From the NCBI GenBank assembly GCA_010093685.1, contig MU006226.1, positions 12,964 through 76,963 of the forward strand: a stretch of 64,000 bases of DNA, written 5' to 3'. Numbering within the stretch: the first letter of the stretch is position 1; every line of letters begins with the position of its first letter. A program made the translations under genes and the position numbers. Under the pieces are notes generated by a model. That model made no database searches, had not been told where the DNA came from, and was given only the letters and a program-made list of their open reading frames with translations. The stretch comes from Ophiobolus disseminans (Eukaryota > Ascomycota > Dothideomycetes > Pleosporales > Phaeosphaeriaceae). This document shows positions 24,969 to 35,479 of the stretch, one piece after another.

Positions 24969-27900
24969 CACCCCCTTAGCTTAGATGTATTTGCAAGCTA
25001 GTAACCTTAGGTGATAATAAGGTCCTTAAGTTTTGCTTAAAGTTCTTCTAATAGTGCCTCCTTAGTCACCTTGTGTAGTGATACCTTAACTAATCTAACT
25101 TAATAAAGAAAGTTTAGCCACTTGTTGCCTAGCAACACCTTAGTGAAGCTATCTGCTATTATTTCCGATAATTGAATGTATTCTACAGTAATCTTTCCAC
25201 TTGCAACCTCCTGTCTTATCTAGTAGTTGTAGATGTCTATATACCTAAGCTTTGTTTAAAGCTTTAATATCTCTTTTGTGACTAGTCTAATAGTTTGCAT
25301 GTTATCGCAATAAATTGTAATTGTGTTAGATAGAAGCTGGATTTAGAGCTCTTTGAGTAGGCGTGATGTAAAGAGAGCTTCCTTAGCTACTTAGGATAGG
25401 GCTAGGAGTTCTGCCTTAGTAGTGGATGTGGTGACAGTGTCTTGCTTGCTAGCTCTCTAGGCAATAAGGCTATTAAAGAGCTTAATTGCATAGCCTTAAG
25501 AGCTTTTCCTATCTTGTGTGTTGTCTGCAAATAATGCATCACTAGCTACTTAAAGAGTGTCTTCTCCTCTAAGCTGAAGTGCTAGCCACCTTGTATCTAA
25601 TAGGTATAGAAGAACGCGGTCTGCGGCATCGTAATGCTCTTAGGAGGGGTTTAAGAGGAAGCGTGCTAAGCGTGAGGTAGCAAAAGCAATGTCTAGTCTA
25701 GTGGTGACTGCAGCAAAGAGTAGTGACCTAATTTTGCGTTAGTATCTGTTGATCTCAGCAGGTGTTGACAGTAAGTTTAAGGGCTTAAGTTTAATAGAAC
25801 TTATGGGTGTATCATAGCGTAGCTCATGCTTGTCTACTAGCCTGTGGATTTTGTCTACATAGGCAGCTTGTGAGAGATAGATAAGTTCTCCTGTTCTATC
25901 TCTAATTACCTCTACTCCTAGGAACTACTAGAGATCTTCTCCTCTAGTTATAGTATACTTATCCTATAGGAGTTAGATAGCTTGTTGTGTTTCCTTAGTC
26001 TTGTGTTTAGCATAGGCTAGGATAATGTTATCTACATAAAAGAAGATAATAATGCTGTCCTTAATTATGCAGCAAGGCTCGTAAGAGACGCGTGTAAAGC
26101 TAAGGTCTTTAAGAGTTGTTATGAACTCCTTCTGCTAGAGTATAGGTAAGAGGCGCAATCTATACAAGGCCTTCTAAACCTTAAGGATGCTACCTATCTT
26201 CTAGTATCCTTTAGGCATCCTTATGTAGATTTCCCTGTCTATAGTGGCATAAACAAATGCGTTTGTAATGTCATATTGCTTAAGTTCTAGGTTGTACTTA
26301 GCTGCAATTGCTATAAGCATGCGAAATAATCTACTAGCTAGGGTAGCTGCATAGGTGTCTTAGGAAGAGATCTGTCTCTATTAGTCTTCTCTAACTATAA
26401 GGCGCGCCTTGCACTTAATAAATTAATAATCCTTGTTAAACTTGTAGGTGTATACCTATATGCAGTCTAGGACCTAGTGACCTGTTAGTCTAATTAAGGC
26501 ATAGGATACTTCTCTCTATAATTCTATCTTTTAATAGCTTGCCAAATAGTCGCGTTCTGCTTCTTTAAACAGCTCTCCTATTAGGTGTTCTTTAAGCTTA
26601 GTCTTATAAGTTAGTAGAGGTAGGAGCTAACTGCGGTGTAGCTTAATGCCTAAGGTAAGCAGCCTCTTTACCTTAGCCTTGTCAACCACTTCTCCTTCAT
26701 GTTAGCTAACATGTCTAGCCTAAGTTCCTGCTATAAAGGTAGCTGCCTATAGAACAGTCTTGGATAAGCATGACTGCGTTAATCCTGTTGCCTTGCTTAG
26801 GGTTAACAATATAGCTAGCAATGCAGCAGGTAGTAGTAGTGATAGTGGAGGTGTTGGGTATATGCCTATAATCTTTCTCCCTATGATTTTCCTCTCTTAG
26901 TAATAGCTAGGTGGATTAGTCTCTTCTTAAGCTGTTGAGTCTTTAGTGGTGTTATCTTTAAAGAATAATTTAACCTCTAGATTAGTTTGTAGTGTTAGAA
27001 GCTCTATAGTCTTAACATAGGTTGCAATCTCTTCTAGTGTGCTGTGCATAAGGTTGTCTATTAGGTTCTTAGTTTTGCTATTAAATACTAAGTGCTTATT
27101 AAACACAACATCACGTGTGCTAATAACCTTAGCTATAGATAGTATCTAGATGCGATAGATGTTAGATGATCTGTATCTAACTAGGTAGCTAACCTAAGCC
27201 TTTAGGTCTAGGCGTTAGAGGCGTAATTTCCCTCTGTGAGTATTATTAGTTATTGCAAAGGACTTGCATCTATATGCTTTAAGATAAGTAAGGTTTAGTT
27301 TGCGGAGTTTGGTAACAATTCTATTAGAGAAAGCAATCCTAGTAAAGAAGGTCTTATATAGTGTCTTCTAGTTGTTAGTGTAATTTAGCGTTCTATTGTA
27401 GAGGTAAACTGCTGCTCTAGTGATTTCAGGCTACAGTTCCTAGAAGAGGTTAGCATCTAATCTTATAGCGCGTGCCTTCTCCTTGTTCACACCCCCTAAG
27501 CGTTTAGCACCTCTATTCTAGGCTTAAGTATTAGGAGCTAAAGGCTTAATGATAATCCCTTTAGAGTTAAGCTAGCGCTGAACTTGTGGTTTAACAGTAG
27601 TAATCTCATTATCTGCTTTAATAATCTTGATGGTAATGTTGAAGTGGATCCTAAGAAAGGTAAAGAAGATCCTAAGTTTGTTAATAATAGAATTAGCAGG
27701 TCTATTGTCCGTGAAGTACATGTCCTATTAGAGTCTAGAGAACCTGCAGGTGATAAGCATTTAACTCTTCTTCTTAGTAATGCTCTAGTCCTCATAGAAG
27801 TGGAAGTCAATAGCTAGTCTTTCTCCTAGTCCTAGGTTATTGTTGCGTAGTGTGCGGCGTATTTAGCGCTTAGCTTTAGCTTTGCTACATAAGTTGCACT

Positions 27901-29745
27901 CAACTATAGTAATGCCTTTAATGCGCACCCCCTTAGCTTGCTAAACAAGGTGCTTAATAGCTNNNNNNNNNNNNNNNNNNNNNNNNNNNNNNNNNNNNNN
28001 NNNNNNNNNNNNNNNNNNNNNNNNNNNNNNNNNNNNNNNNNNNNNNNNNNNNNNNNNNNNNNNNNNNNNNNNNNNNNNNNNNATGCTTAGTTTCCTACTA
28101 TATGCCTAGCTGCCTAAGGAGGCGGAATAATACTAGGTTGCATAGGATGTCTAGACAGATAGCAACATTATAAAGGATAAGCTTAGTTATTCTACTCTAA
28201 TTAGTTAGGAATAGGTCTAGTGAACTATACCCTGTAATCTAGAGTTAAGAGTTGCCTGCCTATATAAAGTCGCTAGGTGTACATAGTCTGTTGTTATAGG
28301 TGCGCTCTAGGTTGTTAGTGATGTAGCAGGTTAAGCCTAAGTCTAGAATAAAGAAGTGTTTCAAAGGGTAACCTTGATTGCCACTGACTTAGAATAAGGC
28401 CTTAGTAATTGCGGTGATTTGCCGACCTTCTAGTCATTGTTGATTGTTATTAGAGATATCCTAGATAATTAGTGTCTAGGAGTCTGATCTCTTAATGTAT
28501 GGAGTTTAAGACTTTAATCTGCTCTTGCTTCTTAATGCTCCTTAAAGAACAGTGTCGTGCTTGCGCTTGTATTCTACAAGAGTGCGCATAGTAGAGTTTA
28601 GCTTCTACTATTCAGGTGCTTGGTTATCATTAATATACTAGCAATTCTTGATGTTATAGACTTAGTCACATGCTAGGCACTTCTTACCTAAAAATACCTT
28701 GTTACTAGCAGGTCTTTTGCTAGACTAAGAAAAGAATTAATTACTCTTTCTCTTTCCACTAGGGTTTCTTTCCCTGTGTTTAGATAGCGCGCTGTTTTCT
28801 ATAGCTTTAGAAGCGTCCTTCTAGCTATCCTAGGTAGTTGCACTACTATTAGCGAGAAATAAGGAGTTATTAGCTACAGCAATAAATGCCTGCTTTTTAT
28901 TCACTAGTTTCCGCGGATAATTTAGGCTTATGTATTCCTAGAAGCGTTTTATTATCTCCTTTCTTGTTATAAGAGGATTGAACCTTCTAGTATCTTAGAA
29001 GGTTGCAGCCTACATAGGTGCTGCCTTGTTTACAGCCTGCAGAAAGTCTTTAGTGATATTGTTAATATTATGTACCTTAGACACTCTATGCACTATTACA
29101 TCTAATAATGCTTTATTATATTCTACTAGCTATGTATCCTAATTGTGTGTATTACGCATAAGCTTAAGAGCGGTGTAGTAACGTTCGCGTGTACGTTTCT
29201 TTTTAAGGCGATTATTAACCCTAGTAGTGAGCTTAAGGTTAGCAAGCCACTAGCGTAGTGACTGTTCTAGTAGGCAGCATGTGCGTTAGAGGTAGAGCGC
29301 AACTGTTAATTGGATTAGCTAGGTGACATGCTAAATACTCTTCTGTTAAGTATTATATTAGTAGAGATTAAGCTTATATCTCTTAGTGAGGGTCTTGTAG
29401 TAGTCTATATCCTCCTTATAGGCTTTCTAGCCTTAGATTGATAACATAGATAGGCGTGTTGCCTCCTTAATTCTAGCTGCAGCACTGTACTAGGATAGTT
29501 TAGGTAGGTCTAGCATGATTAGCTTAATTAGGAATAGAACTAGTTCTTCTTCCTTCACATTGTCCTAGATGTTGTAGGCTACGCAGCGCGCTTTAACTTA
29601 AGTAAGCTAGGTAGTTTAGTTATACTAGTTGCTAAGGATAACAGTTGCATCGCGTTAGTTAATAAGCGACATAGTGTAGTTGTTGAATAGCTTTTGTTAG
29701 GTAGCCTTAGTAGGTAGCCTTAGTAAAGGTAGTGAGACTCTTAAT
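24969..29745 (-). pseudogene. C3 Gag-Pol polyprotein (minus strand)
   Basis: Read on the minus strand: Gag at about 29700-28800, protease and integrase at about 28700-27300, reverse transcriptase at about 26700-25700 with an FYVDNIILAY-type active site near 26035 (second Asp altered), and RNase H near 25450-24990 (TTKAELLALS; ADSFTKVLLG). Frequent RIP stops. The gap at 27963-28082 removes part of the protease/integrase junction. No antisense ORF is seen between RNase H and the 3' LTR. Confidence 0.82.
27963..28082. other. Assembly gap (120 N)
   Basis: A run of 120 undetermined bases within C3; its true length is not known from the sequence. Confidence 0.99.
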
Positions 29746-30958
29746 TGTCAGATTTAATAAGGTATTAGAACCCAATAATAGATAAGATGAATTGATAATA
29801 ATAATGTCCTGTTGTGGTGTTCCCTAGTCAAGTGCGGAGTTTAACTAGGTGTCAGATCTAGTACTAGTGTGCTAAGGCGCTTGTGCCCGCCTCTTCTGTT
29901 TCTTTTAGTGTTAGTAGCCTTACAGCACCCCTAATATCTAACAAGTAGTTAAAGTATTTTAACGCGCATACAAAGGCGCGTTAGGTAGAGGCATATAGGC
30001 TGCTTATTTTTGATAGCTATAAGAGCTATCTTAACTAGGATTTCAAGGACTATTACCTAGAACATAAGATCCTTACCCTTTGTATGCCCCTCTATTTGTC
30101 TTATATCCTCTAGCCGCTTAACGTAGTCTGCTTCTTACCGCTAAAGCGCAAGTACTCCTAGCGCGTTAGAGACTTAGCACGCTGACGTGTCTTCTACATT
30201 AATAAGAAAGGCTTCCTCCCCGCCTTCAAAGACGCGTTTTTTAACGTGTTTACGGAGGATAACTACCAAAAGGCCTTTAAGGCAGCAGGGCTAGTCCCTC
30301 TAAACGCGCAGGTAGTGTTAGATCGCCTTAAAGTGCGCCTGCATACCCCGCTAGAACCCCTCCTCCTAGAGACGCCGTGGCAGTCAAAGACTTTAAGCAA
30401 TACCTATAAGTTTGGATCTCAGTCAAAGCTTGTACGCGATTTATTCACTTAGTCACTAGTAACAGCCTAGGCTAGTTTCTCCTAGCTTATAAAAGGTAGT
30501 AAACTAATGCTACACTAAAATGTGCTTTAAGTTGCGCGGATCTATAAGCTTAAAGAGCAATTAGCAGTAATAACTAAAAGAAAAACGCGCAAACGTAAGC
30601 GGATCCAGTAAGGTGGCATAGTAGAGTATAGTAAGGCAGCAGCCTAGATAGCTGCAGAGGCCTCTGTAGCTGCTAGGCGGTCTAAGAAGGCTTGTAGTGG
30701 CAGTGATCAAGAACTAGCCTAACTAGCTGTAAGGCGCTGTGGGAACTGTGGCAGAACTAGGCACAACGCGCGAACGTGCAAAAAGGATACAGAGGTATCT
30801 TCTAAATTAGATGTTAGTATAGTGTACGCTAGCTCCTTGTTTAATAGCGATAAAATTGAAGAGTTGTAATGTGAGTTTGTACTGCCAAGCCTTTTTGGCC
30901 CGGGTGCTAGGTTGGCCCGGGTGCTAGGTTAGCCCGGGTGCTAGTGGTTTACGTTATA

Positions 30959-33089
30959 GTAGGAATTAACAGAGTTAGGATTAGCGACGAAAAGATTCGC
31001 ACTATTAAGGAGTGGGCAGAACTAAGGAAATGTTTAGGACATCTAAGCCTTGAATAGATTTGTTAACTTTAACTAATAGTTTGTTAAAGACTATACTAAG
31101 ATTGCTACACCGCTCACTAACCTTACAAGAAAGAACACCTCCTAGATATAGAGTAAGAAGAAAAAAGAAGCTTTCTAGCTGCTTAAGAAAGTATGCATCA
31201 AGGAACTAGTACTTAAGACCTTTATCTAAGGGTAACCATCACGAATAGAAACTAACGCATTAGACCTAGCTATAGGAGCAGTCTAGCTGCAGAAACACGA
31301 AGGGAAATAGCACCTAGTAGCCTATTTTCCTAAGAAGTTCAATAGCCCTAAAGAACGTTATAATGTGCACGACAAAGAACTACTCGCTATTGTAGACGCA
31401 CTTAAGCACTAGAGAATCTACTTAGAGAGTAGCTCTAAACTAGAAATCTACACTAATTACAAGAACTTAACTTACTTCCTTATAACAAAGAACCTTAACT
31501 AAAAGCAAGTTAGATAGTGGGAAGAAATTAGTAGACACAAGTTTCGAATAATCCACACACCTAGTAAAGACAATAGTTAAGCTAACGCCTTAAGCCGATA
31601 ATACAACGTTGCGGGCATAAAACACGTTAACAAAGGTATTCTCCTACAGAAGAATAAGAACGGGACTATAAGCCCCGCTACGAGGATTAACAGTACCCTC
31701 TAGATCGAAGAAATTATAACAATTACCCTGTAAGTACTAGAAGAATTACAGGAAGCTCTAATTAGAGACTACTACGACAGCATAGAGTATAGACACCTAG
31801 GCGTTACAAGAACTATAGAACTAATTAAGAGGAACTACGACTTTCCGAACACAAAAGACAAAGTTAGTTTATACCTTAAGAAGTGCGGCTAGAAAAACAA
31901 ACACAGTACACATGCACTATATAAAGAAATACAAGGTATTAAACTTCTAGGAAAACCTTAGGAAGATATATCGATAGACTTTATTACGGGACTACTACTA
32001 TCTAAAGACCCTATTATAGGCATCTTTTACGATAGGATATGTGTAGTAGTATACTGTCTCACTAAAGCAATCGAACTTATAATATACTGCAAGGATTAGA
32101 CTATAGAACAGCTAGGTCACGCAATCTGCGACAAGGTCGTTCGACACTATAGCATCCTAAGAACAATTATTAGCGACAGAGACAAGCTCTTCACTTCTAA
32201 CTACTAGAGCACGCTAATGTCCGCGATTGGAACTCAACGAAAGCTATCGACAAGCTTCTACCTAGAGACTAACGGACAAACAGAGCGAACAAATTGCACG
32301 CTTAAGTAGTACCTACGAATATACTGCAGTTACTAACAAAACAACTAGGTATAGTTATTACCTATAGCGCAACTCGTACACAATAATAAAGTATCTAAAG
32401 CAATAGGGACTACGCCCTCCTTTGCAAACTACAGACGACATCCGAACCTATTCGAAAGGACTCTACCTAGACTAAAAGCAGAAAAAGCCCTTGTTAACAT
32501 AACAAACATAAAAGAAACCTACAATACTATACGAAACAAGATTAAGAATGCCTAAGAAAGCAGCATCTAACACGCCAATAAACGAAGAAAAACGGCACCT
32601 TAGCTAAAAAAGGGGGATAAGGTATATTTACGAACAAACAACTTCCCGTACAAAGCGACTAAATAAGAGTCTTAACTACGTTAAGGTTAGACTATTTTTA
32701 TTCTTAAACGCAACGGACTAGTTACATATACACTTAATCTACTAAAGGATACTAGAATCTACTCTAGGTTCTACGTTAAACTACTTAAACTAGCTAACCT
32801 AGACACGCTAATACAAACAACCTTCAACTATAAACTAGAAGAAGACTACGAGTTCGAGGTTAAGAGGATCCTAGACAGCTAGTTAGACTACTACAATATT
32901 ATGTATCTAATTAAATAGAAGGGATACCTACATTCAGAAAACACATAGGAACTAGAAAACTACCTATACAACTATTAGCAGAAAATCAAGGAATACTATA
33001 AGATAGCCCTAGACTAAATAAACATCGTAGCTATAAGAAAGCGGCAACGCAAAAGAACGCAACAGGACCCACTAGATTAATATAACTAA
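30959..33089 (+). pseudogene. G1 Pol: RNase H, integrase and chromodomain
   Basis: Continues RT after the pogo insertion. Order: RNase H (about 31200-31600), H2C2 zinc finger (31760-31900), integrase core (ISIDFITG near 31970, SDRDKLF near 32172, NGQTERTN near 32271), an SH3-like segment (32600-32780), and a chromodomain (MYLIK*KGYLHSENT near 32899-32946) that would target the element to marked chromatin. One frameshift occurs near 31030 plus many RIP stops. A TAA at 33087-33089 overlaps the antisense ORF's stop; it may be original or mutated CAA. Confidence 0.87.
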
Positions 33090-33676
33090 GCACTACTTGT
33101 CACTAGAGTTAACAAGCCTAGGTTAAGAAAAGAGTTATTAAGGGATAACAGAAAATCATCGAAGCTAGTAAGATAAAAAGAAGGATTAAGAAGGAGGTTA
33201 GGAGCCTGTAACTAGCTAGAATTAGCTAATAGAGTTTCGAAGGTAGTCGGCAGCGTACTCGAACCTAAGGCCTTAGAGGCCTAGTATTAAACATCTAGAA
33301 GTTTCAAGTCCTGACGAGAATACTCTAACTCCTAATCTTCGACCTCTAGTAGCTCCACACGAGCCTGCGCAGTGGCAGCTTCTAGACGCGCTAAGGCAAG
33401 ACGCTTCTTACGCTTCTCCTTTACTACCTTCTTCTAATCCTCTTTAGAAACAAAAAGGCTACACTTAGCACCTACTGCAATACACCTAGCACAGCGACCT
33501 AACGCAGTATCTATAAAACAACGCAGACCTATCTTTTCGCACCTCTAACAGCAGAATAACATCCCTAAACTCTTCTGCTGCACAATTACAGTACAGTTGC
33601 GACGCTTAGTTATAGAGGACTCCTTCTAGGGCGGACGGACGCTACGGGCTAAGAGCTTCTTAGATTCCTTAGGCAT
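33086..33676 (-). pseudogene. G1 antisense ORF with Zn2Cys6-type cluster, copy A
   Basis: Not a known retroelement gene. On the strand opposite pol, ATG 33676 opens a 196-codon frame beginning MPKESKKLLARSVRPP. All in-frame stops are TAG at plausible CAG/TGG sites. The cysteine pattern at about 33562-33472 is C-X2-C-X6-C-X8-C-X2-C-X6-C, exactly within the fungal binuclear zinc cluster consensus. A Lys/Glu/Ala-rich, coiled-coil-like helix and a Leu/Asn/Ser-rich tail follow. The same frame with identical length occurs at 47808-46834 (after removing a MITE), and a 204-codon version at 40017-40628. It lies tail-to-tail with pol, and its 5' end faces the 3' LTR. A DNA-binding role is inferred from the cysteine spacing only. 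Confidence 0.78.
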
Positions 33677-33811
33677 AGTTAGAGAGGCAATAAGGAAGCA
33701 GAACCCTAACTCACAAATAAAAGGGTTTTAACTAGCCGCTACAGGACAAGGATGCGCTGTAAAGAAGGCGTGCAGGCTGTTAAGGATAACACGCAATAAG
33801 AGAGGGGATAG

Positions 33812-34207
33812 TGTTACAAATAAAGATTAGGACGTATTAATTATTTAGGTAAGAACAATTATCCCGCCTAAAGTAGGGTAGTGCAACTATGTTACGTAAC
33901 TACTATCGCGCTAAGGCAGACTATTGCGCAATAGCAGACTATCTTGCGATAGCAGTCTACTAAGCGATAGCACGCAGGTATATAGACACCCGCGATAAGC
34001 TCTTACAGCTTATCGTGTTCAACTTAATATAGCGATCTTAATACAGCCTTCCTAGTAACCCTAATTACTGTAGTGAATCCCCTGTAACAGTCCTCTCTGT
34101 TCTCCCGGTTAGAACTGCTATAACCCCCCTACTTGTCTATCTGCGAAACCTAACCCTAGTGCCTTAGAACACCGGAGATATCCTCTCTACTTCCGAGCAC
34201 CTTTACA
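33812..34207 (+). repeat. G1 3' LTR, heavily RIP-mutated
   Basis: 396 bp. Compared with the 5' LTR it has many TpA changes and one more repeat of the GCGATAGCAGACTATCTT type unit (33920-33960). Confidence 0.9.
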
Positions 34208-34410
34208 CTCGCGTGTCTTAGTTAGCCGCTAAGCCTCTACTGTACTAGTACACACTATAGCAAGTGCATAAGAGACAATTAATTAAAACAATTAAACAAA
34301 AACACTACTTAGACTACTTGTTTAAAAACACTACTTTTGTTATAATATTATTTATATAGGAGAAGAATAGAGTGCATGCAAGTTACAGCAAGTAGGAGTA
34401 TCTAATATTA
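34208..34410. other. Short spacer
   Basis: AT-rich sequence right of the G1 duplication; no element or gene recognised. Confidence 0.4.
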
Positions 34411-34526
34411 TGTAAGAGGTTAGACCTCTACTATCCTTAGTAGAGTTACTTCGGTTTAATAGAATAGCATAGAATATTAAGAAAGAGCATAGAACATTAT
34501 AAAGATTACAAATAATAACGTATGCT
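34411..34526 (+). repeat. G2 LTR 5' fragment
   Basis: Starts TGTAAGAGG and matches the first 115 bp of the G2 LTR, then is cut by the C3 LTR at 34527. Its right half is not found on the far side of the C3 fragment. Confidence 0.78.
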
Positions 34527-35479
34527 TATTAGATTTAATAAGGTATTAGAACCTAATAATAGATAAGATAAATTAATAATAATATATTGTATTGTTCTAT
34601 TATCTAGTGCAGTGTAGAGTTTAATAGAGTGTTAGATCTAGTACTAGTGTGCTAAGGCACTGTGCTAGCCCCTTCTGTTTTATTTAGTGTTAGTAGCCTT
34701 ACAGCACCCCTAATATCTAACACACCCTCTTAGCTTAGATGTATTTATAAGCTAGTAACCTTAGGTAATAATAAGGTCCTTAAGTTTTGCTTAAAGTTCT
34801 TCTAATAGTGCCTTCTTAGTCACCTTATGTAGTAATACCTTAACTAATCTAACTTAATAAAGGAAGCTTAGCTACTTATTGCCTGGCAACACCTTAGTAA
34901 AGCTATCCGCTATTATTTCTAATAATTAAATGTATTCTATAGTAATCTTTCTACTTGCAACCTCCTGTCTTATCTAGTAGTTATAGATATCTATAGGCCT
35001 AAGCTTTGTTTAAAGCTTTAATATCTCTTTTGTGACTAGTCTAATAGTCTGCATGTTATTACAATAAATCGTGATTGTGTTAGATAGAAGCTAGATTTAG
35101 AGCTTCTTAAGTAGGCGTGATGTGAAGAGGGCTTCCTTAGCTACTTAGAATAGTGCTAGGAGTTCTGCCTTAGTAGTGGACGTAGTAACAGTGTCTTGCT
35201 TGCTAGCTCTCTAGGCAATAAGGCTATTAAAGAGCTTAATTGCATAGCCTTAAGAGCTTTTCCTGTCTTGTTTTTTTTTATATCATTTACATTGCACTAC
35301 CTATTGCTAGCATAAATACAATAAAGCTTATGCAGTCCTAGGGACTATAGAGCGCTGCGCATACCTTGCTAATCTCTCTTTTCTAGAGTCTACGCTTAGT
35401 GCTATCAGCTGCAATCTTTCACCTGCGTTGTGCATTCCTGCCTATTCTCTCTTTCTATCTTTCTTTGCGATTTAGTCGT

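Larger units (their letters stand above)
24771..29943 (-). mobile_element. Copia C3, complete, minus strand, inserted in the pogo transposase
   Basis: 198-bp LTRs at 24771-24968 and 29746-29943; about 17 differences, all transitions. The duplication AGTGG/AGTAG (24766-24770 and 29944-29948) differs by one RIP-type change. The polypurine tract (complement of CACCCCC) adjoins the left LTR, so transcription runs right to left. It contains a 120-base assembly gap. Confidence 0.92.
23991..30869 (+). pseudogene. Pogo-family transposase with C-terminal zinc knuckle, split by C3
   Basis: ATG 23991. The N-terminal helix-turn-helix DNA-binding part is followed by the DDE catalytic region near 24450-24770 (VVTGAERR, GNRE*VTVI, VSENG); C3 interrupts it at 24770. 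It resumes at 29949 with LIFDSYKS and PLYLSYILQPLN, then a basic tail and a CX2CX4HX4C knuckle (CGNCGRTRHNARTC) near 30736-30780, ending at TAA 30867. The first catalytic block reads NFNKTSF where NFDETGF is typical, and the last DDE Asp reads Asn, both explained by TpG->TpA. Not functional. Confidence 0.87.
23909..30956 (+). mobile_element. Pogo/Fot1-type DNA transposon inserted in G1
   Basis: Terminal inverted repeats of about 45 bp begin TAACGTAAACCAC and contain a 17-bp unit (AGCACCCGGGCTAACCT), two copies at the left and three at the right end. The insertion is flanked by TA (23907-23908 and 30957-30958). Its own length is about 1.9 kb without the nested C3 copia. Confidence 0.88.
14867..34207 (+). 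mobile_element. Gypsy G1 chromovirus, full length with nested insertions
   Basis: LTRs at 14867-15244 and 33812-34207 are flanked by the 5-bp duplication CTCGC (14862-14866 and 34208-34212). Without its two insertions (C2 and pogo) the element is about 7.0 kb: gag, protease-RT-RNase H-integrase, chromodomain, then an antisense ORF before the 3' LTR. The internal region is strongly RIP-mutated; the 5' LTR is nearly clean. Confidence 0.92.

Noticed and set aside
33100..33480. Extension of G1 Pol beyond 33089 on the plus strand
   Set aside because: The plus frame is partly open (REYSNS...STRACAVAAS) but carries no domain, while the antisense frame has conserved cysteines and equal length in two copies; I treat the plus frame as a shadow, with some doubt.
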